DNA of 5,635 nt from Pseudaestuariivita sp. (GTDB lineage Bacteria; Pseudomonadota; Alphaproteobacteria; Rhodobacterales; Rhodobacteraceae), in contig JAHDCH010000051.1 in assembly GCA_020629995.1 (NCBI GenBank), forward strand, positions 7,783 to 13,417. Direction: 5' to 3'. The notes beneath the pieces were generated by a model, which was not told the origin of the DNA, searched no databases, and saw nothing but the letters and a program-made list of their open reading frames with translations. The translations under genes were made by a program, and so were the position numbers. Positions 1-5,635 of the stretch are shown here, piece by piece. Each line of letters starts with the position of its first letter. The stretch's first letter is position 1.

Positions 1-782
1 TCCTTGAAAGTCGGCATGTCGGGGAAGGTCGGGTCGCGCACGATGTTGCCCGCGTCATCGAGGGCGCCCCAGCTCATCATCGGAACGGCTGTGCCCGCCT
101 CGACCAGAGGCGTCACGCCTTTGAGGTACGAAGACGAGGTCTGGTAATCGATGTTGGCTTCGCCCCGTTCAAACATCAGGCGGCCGTCACCGCGGCCCTT
201 GATGCCGAACACCGGCTCGACGTTCAGGCCCAGCATTTCCCATGCCAGCAGCGGCACGAGATCAAGCCGCGTTGCGCCCTGGCTGCCGTAGATGAAGTCT
301 TCGCCCTGCAGGCCCGAGGCATCAAGGCCATCCATCTTGCCGGCCATCTCGGGCGGCAGGTATGCCACGCCGCCGGTGCCCGAAGCCAGAACCACGTTCC
401 AGTCGGCATAATTGTATTTCACCCGCGGATCGCCCAGCAGGAACGGGAACTGCGTCGACCCCGAAGAGCCGAAGATCAGCGTGCCTTCGCTGTCTTCATA
501 GCTTTGCTCCTGGAAAAAGTTCGCGCCTTTGGTCGAACCGGCACCGGGCATGAACTTGACGACAACGGTCGGCGTGCCGGGCAGCGCTTCGGACAGAAGC
601 GGTGCATAGAAGTTGGCCCATTTGGCCGAACCGCCGGTTTCCGAGAACGGAATGATCCATTCGACGGTCTTGCCGCTCAGATCCAGCCCGTGCCCATCGG
701 CAGCGGCCTGGGTCGCAAAGGTCGCGGCGGCGGCGGCCACAAGACCGCAGGCCACACGACGTGTGGTTTTCAGAATGGACAT
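1..782 (-). CDS. tctC: TctC-type periplasmic solute-binding protein of a tripartite tricarboxylate transporter (partial, C-terminus beyond left edge)
   Basis: The first 260 residues are visible with no in-frame stop; the usual family length is about 320, so roughly 60 residues are missing. The protein captures a carboxylate in the periplasm and passes it to the TctA/TctB membrane subunits. The N-terminus is a clear Sec signal peptide: basic residues K5, R8 and R9, an Ala-rich core at about 10-24, and likely cleavage after A28 (QAAA|DG). The mature part starts with LDLSGKTVEWIIPF, then GGSAKW, a PGAGSTKGANFF segment at about 79-90 and YGSQGATRLDLVPLLAWEMLGL, which matches the Bug/TctC fold order (first strand with IVPF, the PGAGG loop, the Y-x-S-x-G loop). 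The usual GG-x-x-D pocket motif reads GGSAK here. The ATG at 782-780 has a strong ribosome binding site. The divergent tctDE pair supports the assignment. The substrate cannot be read from sequence. Family assignment is secure; the gene symbol is by family and context. Confidence 0.87.
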   Translation of the reverse strand, partial: MSILKTTRRVACGLVAAAAATFATQAAADGHGLDLSGKTVEWIIPFSETGGSAKWANFYAPLLSEALPGTPTVVVKFMPGAGSTKGANFFQEQSYEDSEGTLIFGSSGSTQFPFLLGDPRVKYNYADWNVVLASGTGGVAYLPPEMAGKMDGLDASGLQGEDFIYGSQGATRLDLVPLLAWEMLGLNVEPVFGIKGRGDGRLMFERGEANIDYQTSSSYLKGVTPLVEAGTAVPMMSWGALDDAGNIVRDPTFPDMPTFK

Positions 783-911
783 ATGTTCCTCCCTAGGATG
801 CGATCGCGCCCTCCCAGACGCGGTCAATCAGAATCGCGGGCCTGTCCTTGCCCGGTTGATGTCCAAAACGTGACCTGCGAACCTTGCATGAAACTTGCGA
901 GAGCCAAAAAG
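783..911. promoter_or_regulatory. Divergent control region between tctC and tctDE
   Basis: These 129 bases separate the leftward transporter gene from the rightward two-component genes, so both promoters and the TctD operator should lie here. Visible elements are the palindrome GCGATCGC (800-807), a short inverted repeat CGGGC-N8-GCCCG (837-854), and repeated CTTGC words at 847-851, 883-887 and 894-898. The last two are exactly 11 bases apart, the spacing typical of OmpR-class half-sites. On the minus strand TTGACC (828-823) resembles a -35 element, but no convincing -10 follows at 16-18 bases, so the transporter promoter may depend on an activator. No clear sigma-70 promoter was found for tctD either. 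Regulatory function is inferred from position. Confidence 0.55.
787..794 (-). promoter_or_regulatory. Ribosome binding site of the tctC-type gene
   Basis: On the minus strand AGGGAGGA lies directly upstream of the ATG at 782-780. The GGAGG core ends 5 bases before the start codon. This near-ideal Shine-Dalgarno fixes the start and fits the high expression usual for periplasmic binding proteins. The site overlaps the 6-bp palindrome CCTAGG (792-797). Confidence 0.8.
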
Positions 912-1586
912 ATGCGGATCACTTTGGTCGAGGACAATGTCGGGCTGGCCCGGGGCATCGCCTACCGGCTGGAGGATGCGGGCCACGCGGTCGACATCCT
1001 GCATGACGGAGAGGCCGCGGCGCTGTTTCTCAGGGACGACGGATCGGACCTTGTGATCCTCGACATCAACCTGCCGGGGCGCGATGGTCTGGACCTGCTG
1101 AAGGACCTGCGCGCGCGGGCAGACATGCGACCCGTCATCCTGCTGACTGCGCGGGCCGAAACCGAGGACCGGGTGATCGGCCTTGATGCGGGCGCGGATG
1201 ATTACCTGATCAAGCCTTTCGAGATGGCCGAGCTGGAGGCGCGGGTGCGGGCCCTGTCTCGTCGCCGCGCGGTGCCGCAGCGCCAGTTGGTGACCATCGG
1301 CCAGATCGATTTTGACCCGGCCGCACGGCAGATGTTCCACAAAGGCACCCCGGTCGAGGTGCCCCGGCGCGAGCTGGCTGTGTTCGAATGCCTGCTGGCT
1401 TCGGGCGGGCGGCTGGTGTCCAAGGCGGCGTTGCTGGACTACGCTTATGGCGTGGGCGCGGATGTCGAGGAAAAGGTGATCGAGGTCTATGTCTCGCGCC
1501 TGCGTTCGCGGCTGCGCACCTTTGGCGTGACGATCAAGGCGCAGCGTGGCTTGGGGTATCAGCTGTTGAACGAGCCTGCGCCGTGA
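912..1586 (+). CDS. tctD: OmpR/PhoB-class response regulator, TctD type
   Basis: Cytoplasmic DNA-binding response regulator of 224 residues, the normal size for this class. The receiver domain (about 1-115) has every key residue: acidic pair E7-D8, phospho-acceptor D51 in LVILDINLPGRDG, T79 in VILLTAR, and K101 in DDYLIKPF. The C-terminal winged-helix domain (about 125-220) has the typical VPRRELAVFECLL start, the EVYVSRLRSRL recognition-helix region and the GLGYQL ending. Starting at ATG 912 places the first strand (MRITLVEDN) as usual, with a weak GAGAG about 8 bases upstream. An in-frame ATG at 888 would add eight residues (MKLARAKK) but lacks a ribosome binding site. The frame stays open far upstream only because tctC lies antisense there. 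It overlaps the kinase gene by four bases, so the two form one operon. By family and layout it should activate the divergent tctC genes; this is inferred. Confidence 0.92.
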   Translation: MRITLVEDNVGLARGIAYRLEDAGHAVDILHDGEAAALFLRDDGSDLVILDINLPGRDGLDLLKDLRARADMRPVILLTARAETEDRVIGLDAGADDYLIKPFEMAELEARVRALSRRRAVPQRQLVTIGQIDFDPAARQMFHKGTPVEVPRRELAVFECLLASGGRLVSKAALLDYAYGVGADVEEKVIEVYVSRLRSRLRTFGVTIKAQRGLGYQLLNEPAP

Positions 1587-2956
1587 AGGTTCAGTCGCTG
1601 CGCATCAGGCTGATCGTGATCATCCTGACCCCATTGCTGCTGGTGGCCATTGCGGCTGGCGTCTGGCAGTTCCGCAACACGACGCTGCGCGCGCAGGACA
1701 TCTTTGATCGGGGCCTTCTGTCGGCAGCCCTCGCGATCTCGCGCGATGTCGCGCTGTCTGGTGGCGACGCGCTGGGCCCGGCGACGCGGCGTCTGGTCAG
1801 CGACACATCCGGGGGCGAGCTGTTCTATCACGTCTATGCGCCGGATGGGGTTTTTGTGACCGGGTACGGGTCACCGCCGCCGCCACCGCAGGGCACACCA
1901 CCCACGCTGAGCGACCCGTTCTACTATACCGGCGTCTATCAGAGCCAGAGCGTCCGCGTCTTGCGATTTCAGGACGCGGCCAGCGTCGAAGGAATCTCGG
2001 GGCTGTTCACGATTTCGGTTTGGCAGGATGTCCGCGTGCGCAATTCGTTTGTGCGCGACGTGGTCACGCGCACGATTGTGGTCATCACGCTCTTGCTTCT
2101 GTCTGTGGCCCTGATCGTGTGGTTTGGCGTGCGTTTCGGCCTGCGCCCGCTGCTGGACCTGGAAGAGGCGATCGCCCGCCGCACACCCAGCGACCTGACA
2201 CCGATCCAGCGCAATGTGCCGGTCGAGGCCCGCGGGATCGTGGCCACCCTGAACGCCCTTTTGGACAGGGTCGCCCGCAGGATCAGCTCAAAGGACGAAT
2301 TCATTTCGAATGCGGCGCACCAATTGCGCAATCCTATAGCGGGTGTTCTGGCCCTGGCCGAAGCGGTGGAAACCGCGCCGACGCCCGATGCCGCCCGCCA
2401 GCGCAGCGCCGAGCTGGTCACCGCCGCGCGCGACGCCTCGCACCTGACCAACCAGCTTTTGTCGTTTGAGAGGGCCAAGGGCGCGAGGATGGCGGATGGC
2501 GGAGCGCCTGTCGTGATCGCGGATCTGTGCCAGAGTGTCCTGACGCGGTTCCGCGACCAGAACGCCGAACGGCTGGGCGGGATCACTGTCGAGGCACGGA
2601 TCGAAACGGGCCCTGCCCAAGTGCATGGTGACCGGCTGATGCTGGGCGAGGCGCTGCTGAACCTGTTGACGAACTGCCTTGTACACGGGGGGCCGACGCT
2701 TGACCGGATCACCCTGTCTGCGGCTGTCAAAGGAAAGACGATCCGGCTTCGCGTCAGCGATACGGGCATTGGCATCGCGCCCGCGGATCGCGAGCTGGCC
2801 ATGGGCCGGTTCGCCCAGGCCAAGGCTGGCCCGGGAACGGGCCTTGGCCTTCCCATTGCGCGGCGCGTTGCCGAAAATCACGGCGGCCAGTTGCAGATCA
2901 CCGGCAACGGCCCGGGCACCGTGATCGACCTGAGCTTGCCTGCCCACGCCGCCTGA
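1583..2956 (+). CDS. tctE: Membrane sensor histidine kinase, TctE type
   Basis: Inner-membrane sensor kinase of 457 residues that phosphorylates the adjacent regulator. Order of parts: short cytoplasmic start, TM1 (about 10-29), a periplasmic domain of about 130 residues (31-162), TM2 (about 163-183), a HAMP-like linker (184-235), a dimerisation/phospho-acceptor domain with H246 in AAHQLRNP, and an ATPase domain. The ATPase domain has the N box (NLLTNCLVHG, N364), G1 box (DTGIGIAP, D393), F-box-like RFAQAK and G2 box (GTGLGLPIAR, 418-427), so the kinase looks active. The periplasmic part begins FDRGLLSAALAISRDV, as in the 2CSK_N-type sensor domain of TctE proteins, and carries five consecutive prolines (98-102). 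The start is GTG 1583, inside the regulator's stop (GTGA overlap). It has no strong ribosome binding site, which suggests translational coupling. An in-frame opening further upstream lies within tctD and is not needed. The signal is presumably a carboxylate; this is inferred from family. Confidence 0.92.
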   Translation: MKVQSLRIRLIVIILTPLLLVAIAAGVWQFRNTTLRAQDIFDRGLLSAALAISRDVALSGGDALGPATRRLVSDTSGGELFYHVYAPDGVFVTGYGSPPPPPQGTPPTLSDPFYYTGVYQSQSVRVLRFQDAASVEGISGLFTISVWQDVRVRNSFVRDVVTRTIVVITLLLLSVALIVWFGVRFGLRPLLDLEEAIARRTPSDLTPIQRNVPVEARGIVATLNALLDRVARRISSKDEFISNAAHQLRNPIAGVLALAEAVETAPTPDAARQRSAELVTAARDASHLTNQLLSFERAKGARMADGGAPVVIADLCQSVLTRFRDQNAERLGGITVEARIETGPAQVHGDRLMLGEALLNLLTNCLVHGGPTLDRITLSAAVKGKTIRLRVSDTGIGIAPADRELAMGRFAQAKAGPGTGLGLPIARRVAENHGGQLQITGNGPGTVIDLSLPAHAA

Positions 2957-2989
2957 TACGCAGCAAGCAACCGATTATGTAAGGAAAAG
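2957..2989. other. Short convergent gap between tctE and tRNA-Glu
   Basis: Thirty-three bases separate the kinase stop from the 3' end of the leftward tRNA gene. I see no stem-loop terminator for either gene. On the minus strand the sequence just after the tRNA CCA is pyrimidine-rich (CTTTTCCTT), which may help end the tRNA transcript. Confidence 0.5.
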
Positions 2990-3064
2990 TGGCAGCCCGT
3001 AGGGGAATCGAACCCCTCTTTCCAGGTTGAAAACCTGGCGTCCTAACCGATAGACGAACGGGCC
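2990..3064 (-). tRNA. tRNA-Glu (anticodon UUC)
   Basis: A 75-base complete cloverleaf on the minus strand, including an encoded 3' CCA (2992-2990). The acceptor stem GGCCCGT pairs with ACGGGCT, with a G1-U72 wobble at the end and discriminator G73. The D arm reads GTCT/GGAC around an ATCGGTTA loop. The anticodon stem CCAGG/CCTGG encloses loop TTTTCAA with anticodon TTC at 3031-3029, which reads glutamate codons. The T arm is AGGGG/CCCCT with loop TTCGATT. It lies 75 bp downstream of recJ on the same strand and has a plausible promoter of its own. Confidence 0.97.
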
Positions 3065-3080
3065 ACGCTGTGGTGAGGGC

Positions 3081-3109
3081 GGTTTAGGCAAAGCGGCGCG
3101 GAGTCGCAA
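3081..3109 (-). promoter_or_regulatory. Candidate promoter of tRNA-Glu
   Basis: On the minus strand TTGCGA (3109-3104) and TAAACC (3086-3081) are separated by exactly 17 bases and lie 16 bases before the mature tRNA 5' end, leaving room for a start point and a short leader. The -35 matches consensus at four of six positions and the -10 at three of six, so support comes mainly from spacing and location in the recJ-tRNA gap. Confidence 0.4.
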
Positions 3110-3139
3110 GAGGAAAAATGCAGCCGGACAGAGCCTGCG

Positions 3140-4909
3140 TCAGGGTTGCGCAGGGGCGGCGTCCGAAAGAGCCAGCTGGGGCGATTGCCGGCCCTGCCAG
3201 CTGTTGATCTCGAGCCGCCCGGCCACGTGAAACCGCGCGCCGCCGTGGGCCAACAGTGCGGGGCCAAGGGGGCCGTCCATCGCGCCAAAAGCGATGCCGT
3301 CGAGCCGCGCGCCCAGCCCGTCGCCGACGGTGATCTTGAGGTGGCCGGTGCCCACCTCGCGCGCTGCCAGGATACGGCAATCGGGCAAGGCAAAGCGTGG
3401 GGCAGGGGCGCCGGCGCCATAGGGGCCTGCGCGGTCCAGCGCCTCGATCAGGTCGGTCTGCACTGCGCCGGGCATCAGCGCGCCATCAAGGCGCAGGTCA
3501 GCGGGGCCGTTCAGGCCTGCGCCCTGAGCTGCCAGCAGATCGGACAGCCGCGCCATCGCGGGTTCCAGTTGTGCCCGGGTCAGCGACAGCCCCGCCGCCA
3601 TCTTGTGCCCGCCGCCCTTTTCGATCAGCCCTTCGCGCGCCAGACGCTGGATTGCCGCACCCAGATCGACACCGGCGACCGAGCGTCCCGAGCCTTTGCC
3701 CGCGTCGCCGTCAAAGCCGATGACGATCGCCGGTCTGTTGGCTTGCTCCTTGAGGCGCGAGGCAACAATCCCGACAACGCCTGCGTGCCAGCCGTCTCCC
3801 GCAGCCCATGTCAGCGGCGCGTCCAGCCCGCGCGTTGTGGCCTGGTCGAGCGCGGCGTCGCGCACACGGGCTTCGATCTCGCGCCGTTCGGTGTTGAACG
3901 CGTCCAGCCGTTCGGCCATGGCTGCGGCTTCGTGCGGGTCGGTCGTGCTGAGGAGGCGCGCGCCCAGGTCGGCGCGCCCCACGCGGCCGCCTGCGTTGAC
4001 CCGCGGCCCCAGCACATAGCCAAGGTGGTAGGAGGTGGGCGCTGTATCGAGCCGCGCAGCATCGCACAGCGCCACAAGGCCCACGCGGTCGCGGCGGGCC
4101 ATGACCTTGAGGCCCTGCCGAACAAAGGCGCGGTTCACCCCGATCAGGGGCGCAACATCCGCCACGGTGCCAAGCGCCACCAGATCGAGCAACGCCATCA
4201 GGTCCGGGCCCGCTGATCCGGCCTCGCGCAGCTGGCGGCCCGCCTCGACCAACGTGAGAAAGACGACACCGGCGGCGCACAGATGCGCCAGATCGCCGCT
4301 TTCATCCTGACGGTTCGGGTTCACCACGGCCAGCGCAGGCGGCAGGGTTTCCCCGCCCAGGTGATGGTCCAGCACGACCACATCTGCACCCTTGGCCGCG
4401 GCCAGAGCTTCGTGACTGAGCGTGCCGCAATCGACGCAGATGATCAGGTCATGCGCGGCGGCCAGAGCCTGCATGGCGGGCGCGTTGGGGCCATAGCCTT
4501 CGTCGATCCGGTCGGGAACATAAAGCGTGGCGACCATGCCGAAATGGCGCAGCCAGCTGACCAGCAGCGCGGCCGAGGTCCCGCCGTCGACGTCGTAATC
4601 GGCAAAGATCGCGATGCGCTGGCGTCCGGTTGCGGCGGCAAGGATACGCGCGGCCGCAGGCTCCATGTCGCGCAAGCTGCGTGGGTCGGGCATCAGGTCT
4701 CGGAGGCGAGGGGCAAGGTAGCTTTCGGCGTCCTGCGGCGCGACGCCCAGGCGTGCCAGCACGCGCGCCAGTGCTTCGGGCAAGCTGGTTGTCTGCGCCA
4801 TGGCGGCGGCGGCGCGATCCAGCGCACTGCCCGGACCAACCCAGCGGCGCCCGGTGAGGGACGCCTCAACGCCGAGGAAGGCGGGTGGGATCTGTGCGGC
4901 TTGGTTCAT
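3140..4909 (-). CDS. recJ: Single-stranded-DNA-specific exonuclease RecJ
   Basis: Cytoplasmic 5'-to-3' exonuclease on single-stranded DNA, used in RecF-pathway recombination and mismatch and base-excision repair. At 589 residues it is full length for the family (E. coli about 577). The DHH phosphoesterase motifs are intact: motif I FADYDVDG (D104, D106, D108), motif II CVDCG (D160), motif III LDHH (D181-H182-H183) and motif IV LGTVADVAPL (D251), followed by GPRVNAGGRVGRAD (302-314). The DHHA1 domain shows GWHAGVVGIVASRLKE (373-388), SGRSVAGVDL (407-416) and the Gly-rich KGGGHKMAAG (431-440). The C-terminal part from about 465 corresponds to the OB-type DNA-binding domain, including YGAGAPAPRFAL (497-508). 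The start at 4909 is preferred because FLGVEASLTGRRW near the N-terminus looks conserved, but no clear ribosome binding site precedes it. The gene follows glpX after 84 bp on the same strand. Catalytic residues are complete, so it should be active. Confidence 0.97.
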   Translation of the reverse strand: MNQAAQIPPAFLGVEASLTGRRWVGPGSALDRAAAAMAQTTSLPEALARVLARLGVAPQDAESYLAPRLRDLMPDPRSLRDMEPAAARILAAATGRQRIAIFADYDVDGGTSAALLVSWLRHFGMVATLYVPDRIDEGYGPNAPAMQALAAAHDLIICVDCGTLSHEALAAAKGADVVVLDHHLGGETLPPALAVVNPNRQDESGDLAHLCAAGVVFLTLVEAGRQLREAGSAGPDLMALLDLVALGTVADVAPLIGVNRAFVRQGLKVMARRDRVGLVALCDAARLDTAPTSYHLGYVLGPRVNAGGRVGRADLGARLLSTTDPHEAAAMAERLDAFNTERREIEARVRDAALDQATTRGLDAPLTWAAGDGWHAGVVGIVASRLKEQANRPAIVIGFDGDAGKGSGRSVAGVDLGAAIQRLAREGLIEKGGGHKMAAGLSLTRAQLEPAMARLSDLLAAQGAGLNGPADLRLDGALMPGAVQTDLIEALDRAGPYGAGAPAPRFALPDCRILAAREVGTGHLKITVGDGLGARLDGIAFGAMDGPLGPALLAHGGARFHVAGRLEINSWQGRQSPQLALSDAAPAQP

Positions 4910-4933
4910 GCCGCAACACTACAGGATATGGGT

Positions 4934-4953
4934 GCGGCCCGCCAAGGGGCCGC
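4934..4953. other. GC-rich stem-loop between glpX and recJ
   Basis: GCGGCCC (4934-4940) and GGGCCGC (4947-4953) form a perfect 7-bp stem with a 6-base loop. In the leftward transcript it would fold about 40 bases after the glpX stop and about 25 bases before the recJ start. No U-run follows on either strand, so it is not a standard intrinsic terminator. It could stabilise mRNA ends or weakly attenuate read-through; function is unknown. Confidence 0.45.
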
Positions 4954-4993
4954 AAGGTCTTGTGCACAGGAAAGGTGCGGGTCTGTGGATAGA

Positions 4994-5635
4994 TCAGGCC
5001 GGGTTGCGGTAGATCACGCGCCGGACCGACCCGGTTTTGGACCGCATCAGGATCGTCTCGGTCGTCAGATAGCCGACCTCGCGCTTGATCCCGGGCAGGA
5101 GCGAGCCGGAGGTGACGCCGGTCGCGGCAAAGATCACGTCTTCGGTCACCAGATCGTCTCGGGTGTAGACGCGATCAAAGTTGGTGATGCCCGCCTTTTG
5201 GGCGCGGCCTTTTTCGTCGTCGTTGCGGAACAGAAGCTTGCCGTAGAATTGCCCGCCCATGCATTTCAGTGCAGCGGCGGCCAGGACGCCTTCGGGTGCG
5301 CCGCCGGCGCCCATGTACATGTCGATGCCGGTGGTGGCGGCTTCGGCGCAGTGCATCACACCGGCAACATCGCCGTCGGTGATCAGGCGGATCGCGCAGC
5401 CGGTGCCGCGCAGCTCGTCCAGCATCGCTTCGTGGCGGGGCCGTTCGAGAACGCAGACGGTGATGTCGTTGGTCGAACAGCCCTTGGCCGAGGCCAGGGC
5501 CGAGACGCGTTCCGCGGGCGACATATCAAGCGTGACGACGCCTGCGCGGAAGCCGGGTCCGATGGCCAGTTTTTCCATGTAGGTGTCGGGTGCGTGCAGC
5601 ATCGAGCCGCGCGGGCCCATGGCGATCACGGTCAG
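4994..5635 (-). CDS. glpX: Class II fructose-1,6-bisphosphatase GlpX (partial, N-terminus beyond right edge)
   Basis: The C-terminal 213 residues are present, ending at TGA 4996-4994; the family is about 320 residues long, so about 110 N-terminal residues lie outside the window. The enzyme hydrolyses fructose 1,6-bisphosphate to fructose 6-phosphate in gluconeogenesis; in some autotrophic bacteria relatives also act on sedoheptulose 1,7-bisphosphate. Diagnostic segments are APDTYMEKLAIGP near the left end of the fragment, RLITDGDVAGVM, and GIDMYMGAGGAPEGVLAAAALKCMGGQ, whose APEG glutamate (fragment residue 115) corresponds to a metal-binding residue of the family. FAATGVTSGSLLPGIK and TTETILMRSKTGSVRR complete the typical C-terminus. 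The first metal-binding aspartates and glutamates are outside the window. The reading frame continues to the right edge, so the GTG or ATG codons near 5629 and 5620 are internal. Confidence 0.95.
   Translation of the reverse strand: MTVIAMGPRGSMLHAPDTYMEKLAIGPGFRAGVVTLDMSPAERVSALASAKGCSTNDITVCVLERPRHEAMLDELRGTGCAIRLITDGDVAGVMHCAEAATTGIDMYMGAGGAPEGVLAAAALKCMGGQFYGKLLFRNDDEKGRAQKAGITNFDRVYTRDDLVTEDVIFAATGVTSGSLLPGIKREVGYLTTETILMRSKTGSVRRVIYRNPA

Noticed and set aside
725..737. GGC/GCC trinucleotide run
   Set aside because: It encodes the alanine core of the signal peptide and is ordinary codon repetition.
743..782. Possible lipoprotein signal around C12 of the TctC-type protein
   Set aside because: The residues before the cysteine (R9-V10-A11) do not form a lipobox and the position is too close to the N-terminus; a standard signal peptidase I site follows at A28.
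800..807. GCGATCGC palindrome as an operator
   Set aside because: A single 8-bp palindrome without flanking symmetry; OmpR-class regulators favour direct repeats. Mentioned only as part of the control region.
504..911. Upstream extension of the tctD reading frame
   Set aside because: The extra 136 codons lie opposite tctC and in the divergent control region, and would put non-homologous sequence before a receiver domain that begins normally at 912.
1969..2947. Long open frames antisense to tctE (up to 295 codons)
   Set aside because: They are shadows of the GC-rich kinase gene: low-complexity Arg/Ser/Ala-rich translations, no recognisable domain, and the plus-strand frame has a full kinase architecture.
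3114..3139. Possible recJ terminator (T5 run on the minus strand at 3118-3114)
   Set aside because: Only a 4-bp GCAG/CTGC stem precedes the T run, too weak to call an intrinsic terminator.
3146..4216. 356-codon plus-strand open frame antisense to recJ
   Set aside because: It lies entirely within recJ, shows no domain or ribosome binding site, and is expected by chance from the codon bias of GC-rich genes.

Overview
The window is GC-rich DNA with tightly packed genes and the codon use of an alphaproteobacterium. A Rhodobacterales (Roseobacter/Rhodobacter group) origin is my best guess. It rests on the glpX-recJ pairing, the tRNA-Glu sequence and the style of the tripartite carboxylate transporter genes, and I could not run a database search.

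Left part (1-2956) is a transport and sensing module. On the minus strand lies the 5' part of a tctC-type gene (1-782, running off the left edge), which encodes the periplasmic solute-binding protein of a tripartite tricarboxylate transporter (TTT). Across a 129-bp divergent intergenic region, the plus strand carries an OmpR-class response regulator (TctD type, 912-1586) and a membrane histidine kinase (TctE type, 1583-2956) that overlap by 4 bases. This is the classical layout in which TctE senses an external carboxylate, TctD is phosphorylated, and TctD activates the divergent tctC(BA) genes. The membrane subunits TctB and TctA would be expected beyond the left edge but are not visible.

Middle (2957-3139): a complete tRNA-Glu(UUC) gene with encoded CCA on the minus strand (2990-3064) and a plausible promoter upstream of it. 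Its 3' end is only 33 bp from the end of the kinase gene.

Right part (3140-5635) is housekeeping DNA on the minus strand: recJ (complete single-stranded-DNA exonuclease) downstream of the 3' part of glpX (class II fructose-1,6-bisphosphatase, running off the right edge). The two are 84 bp apart, with a GC-rich stem-loop in the gap, and may be co-transcribed.

I see no CRISPR array, insertion sequence, integrase, toxin-antitoxin pair or phage gene. No undescribed system is evident. The points that merit a second look are the unusual ligand-pocket motif of the TctC protein, the position of the transport module on the 3' side of a tRNA gene, repeats in the divergent control region, and a G1-U72 pair in the tRNA.
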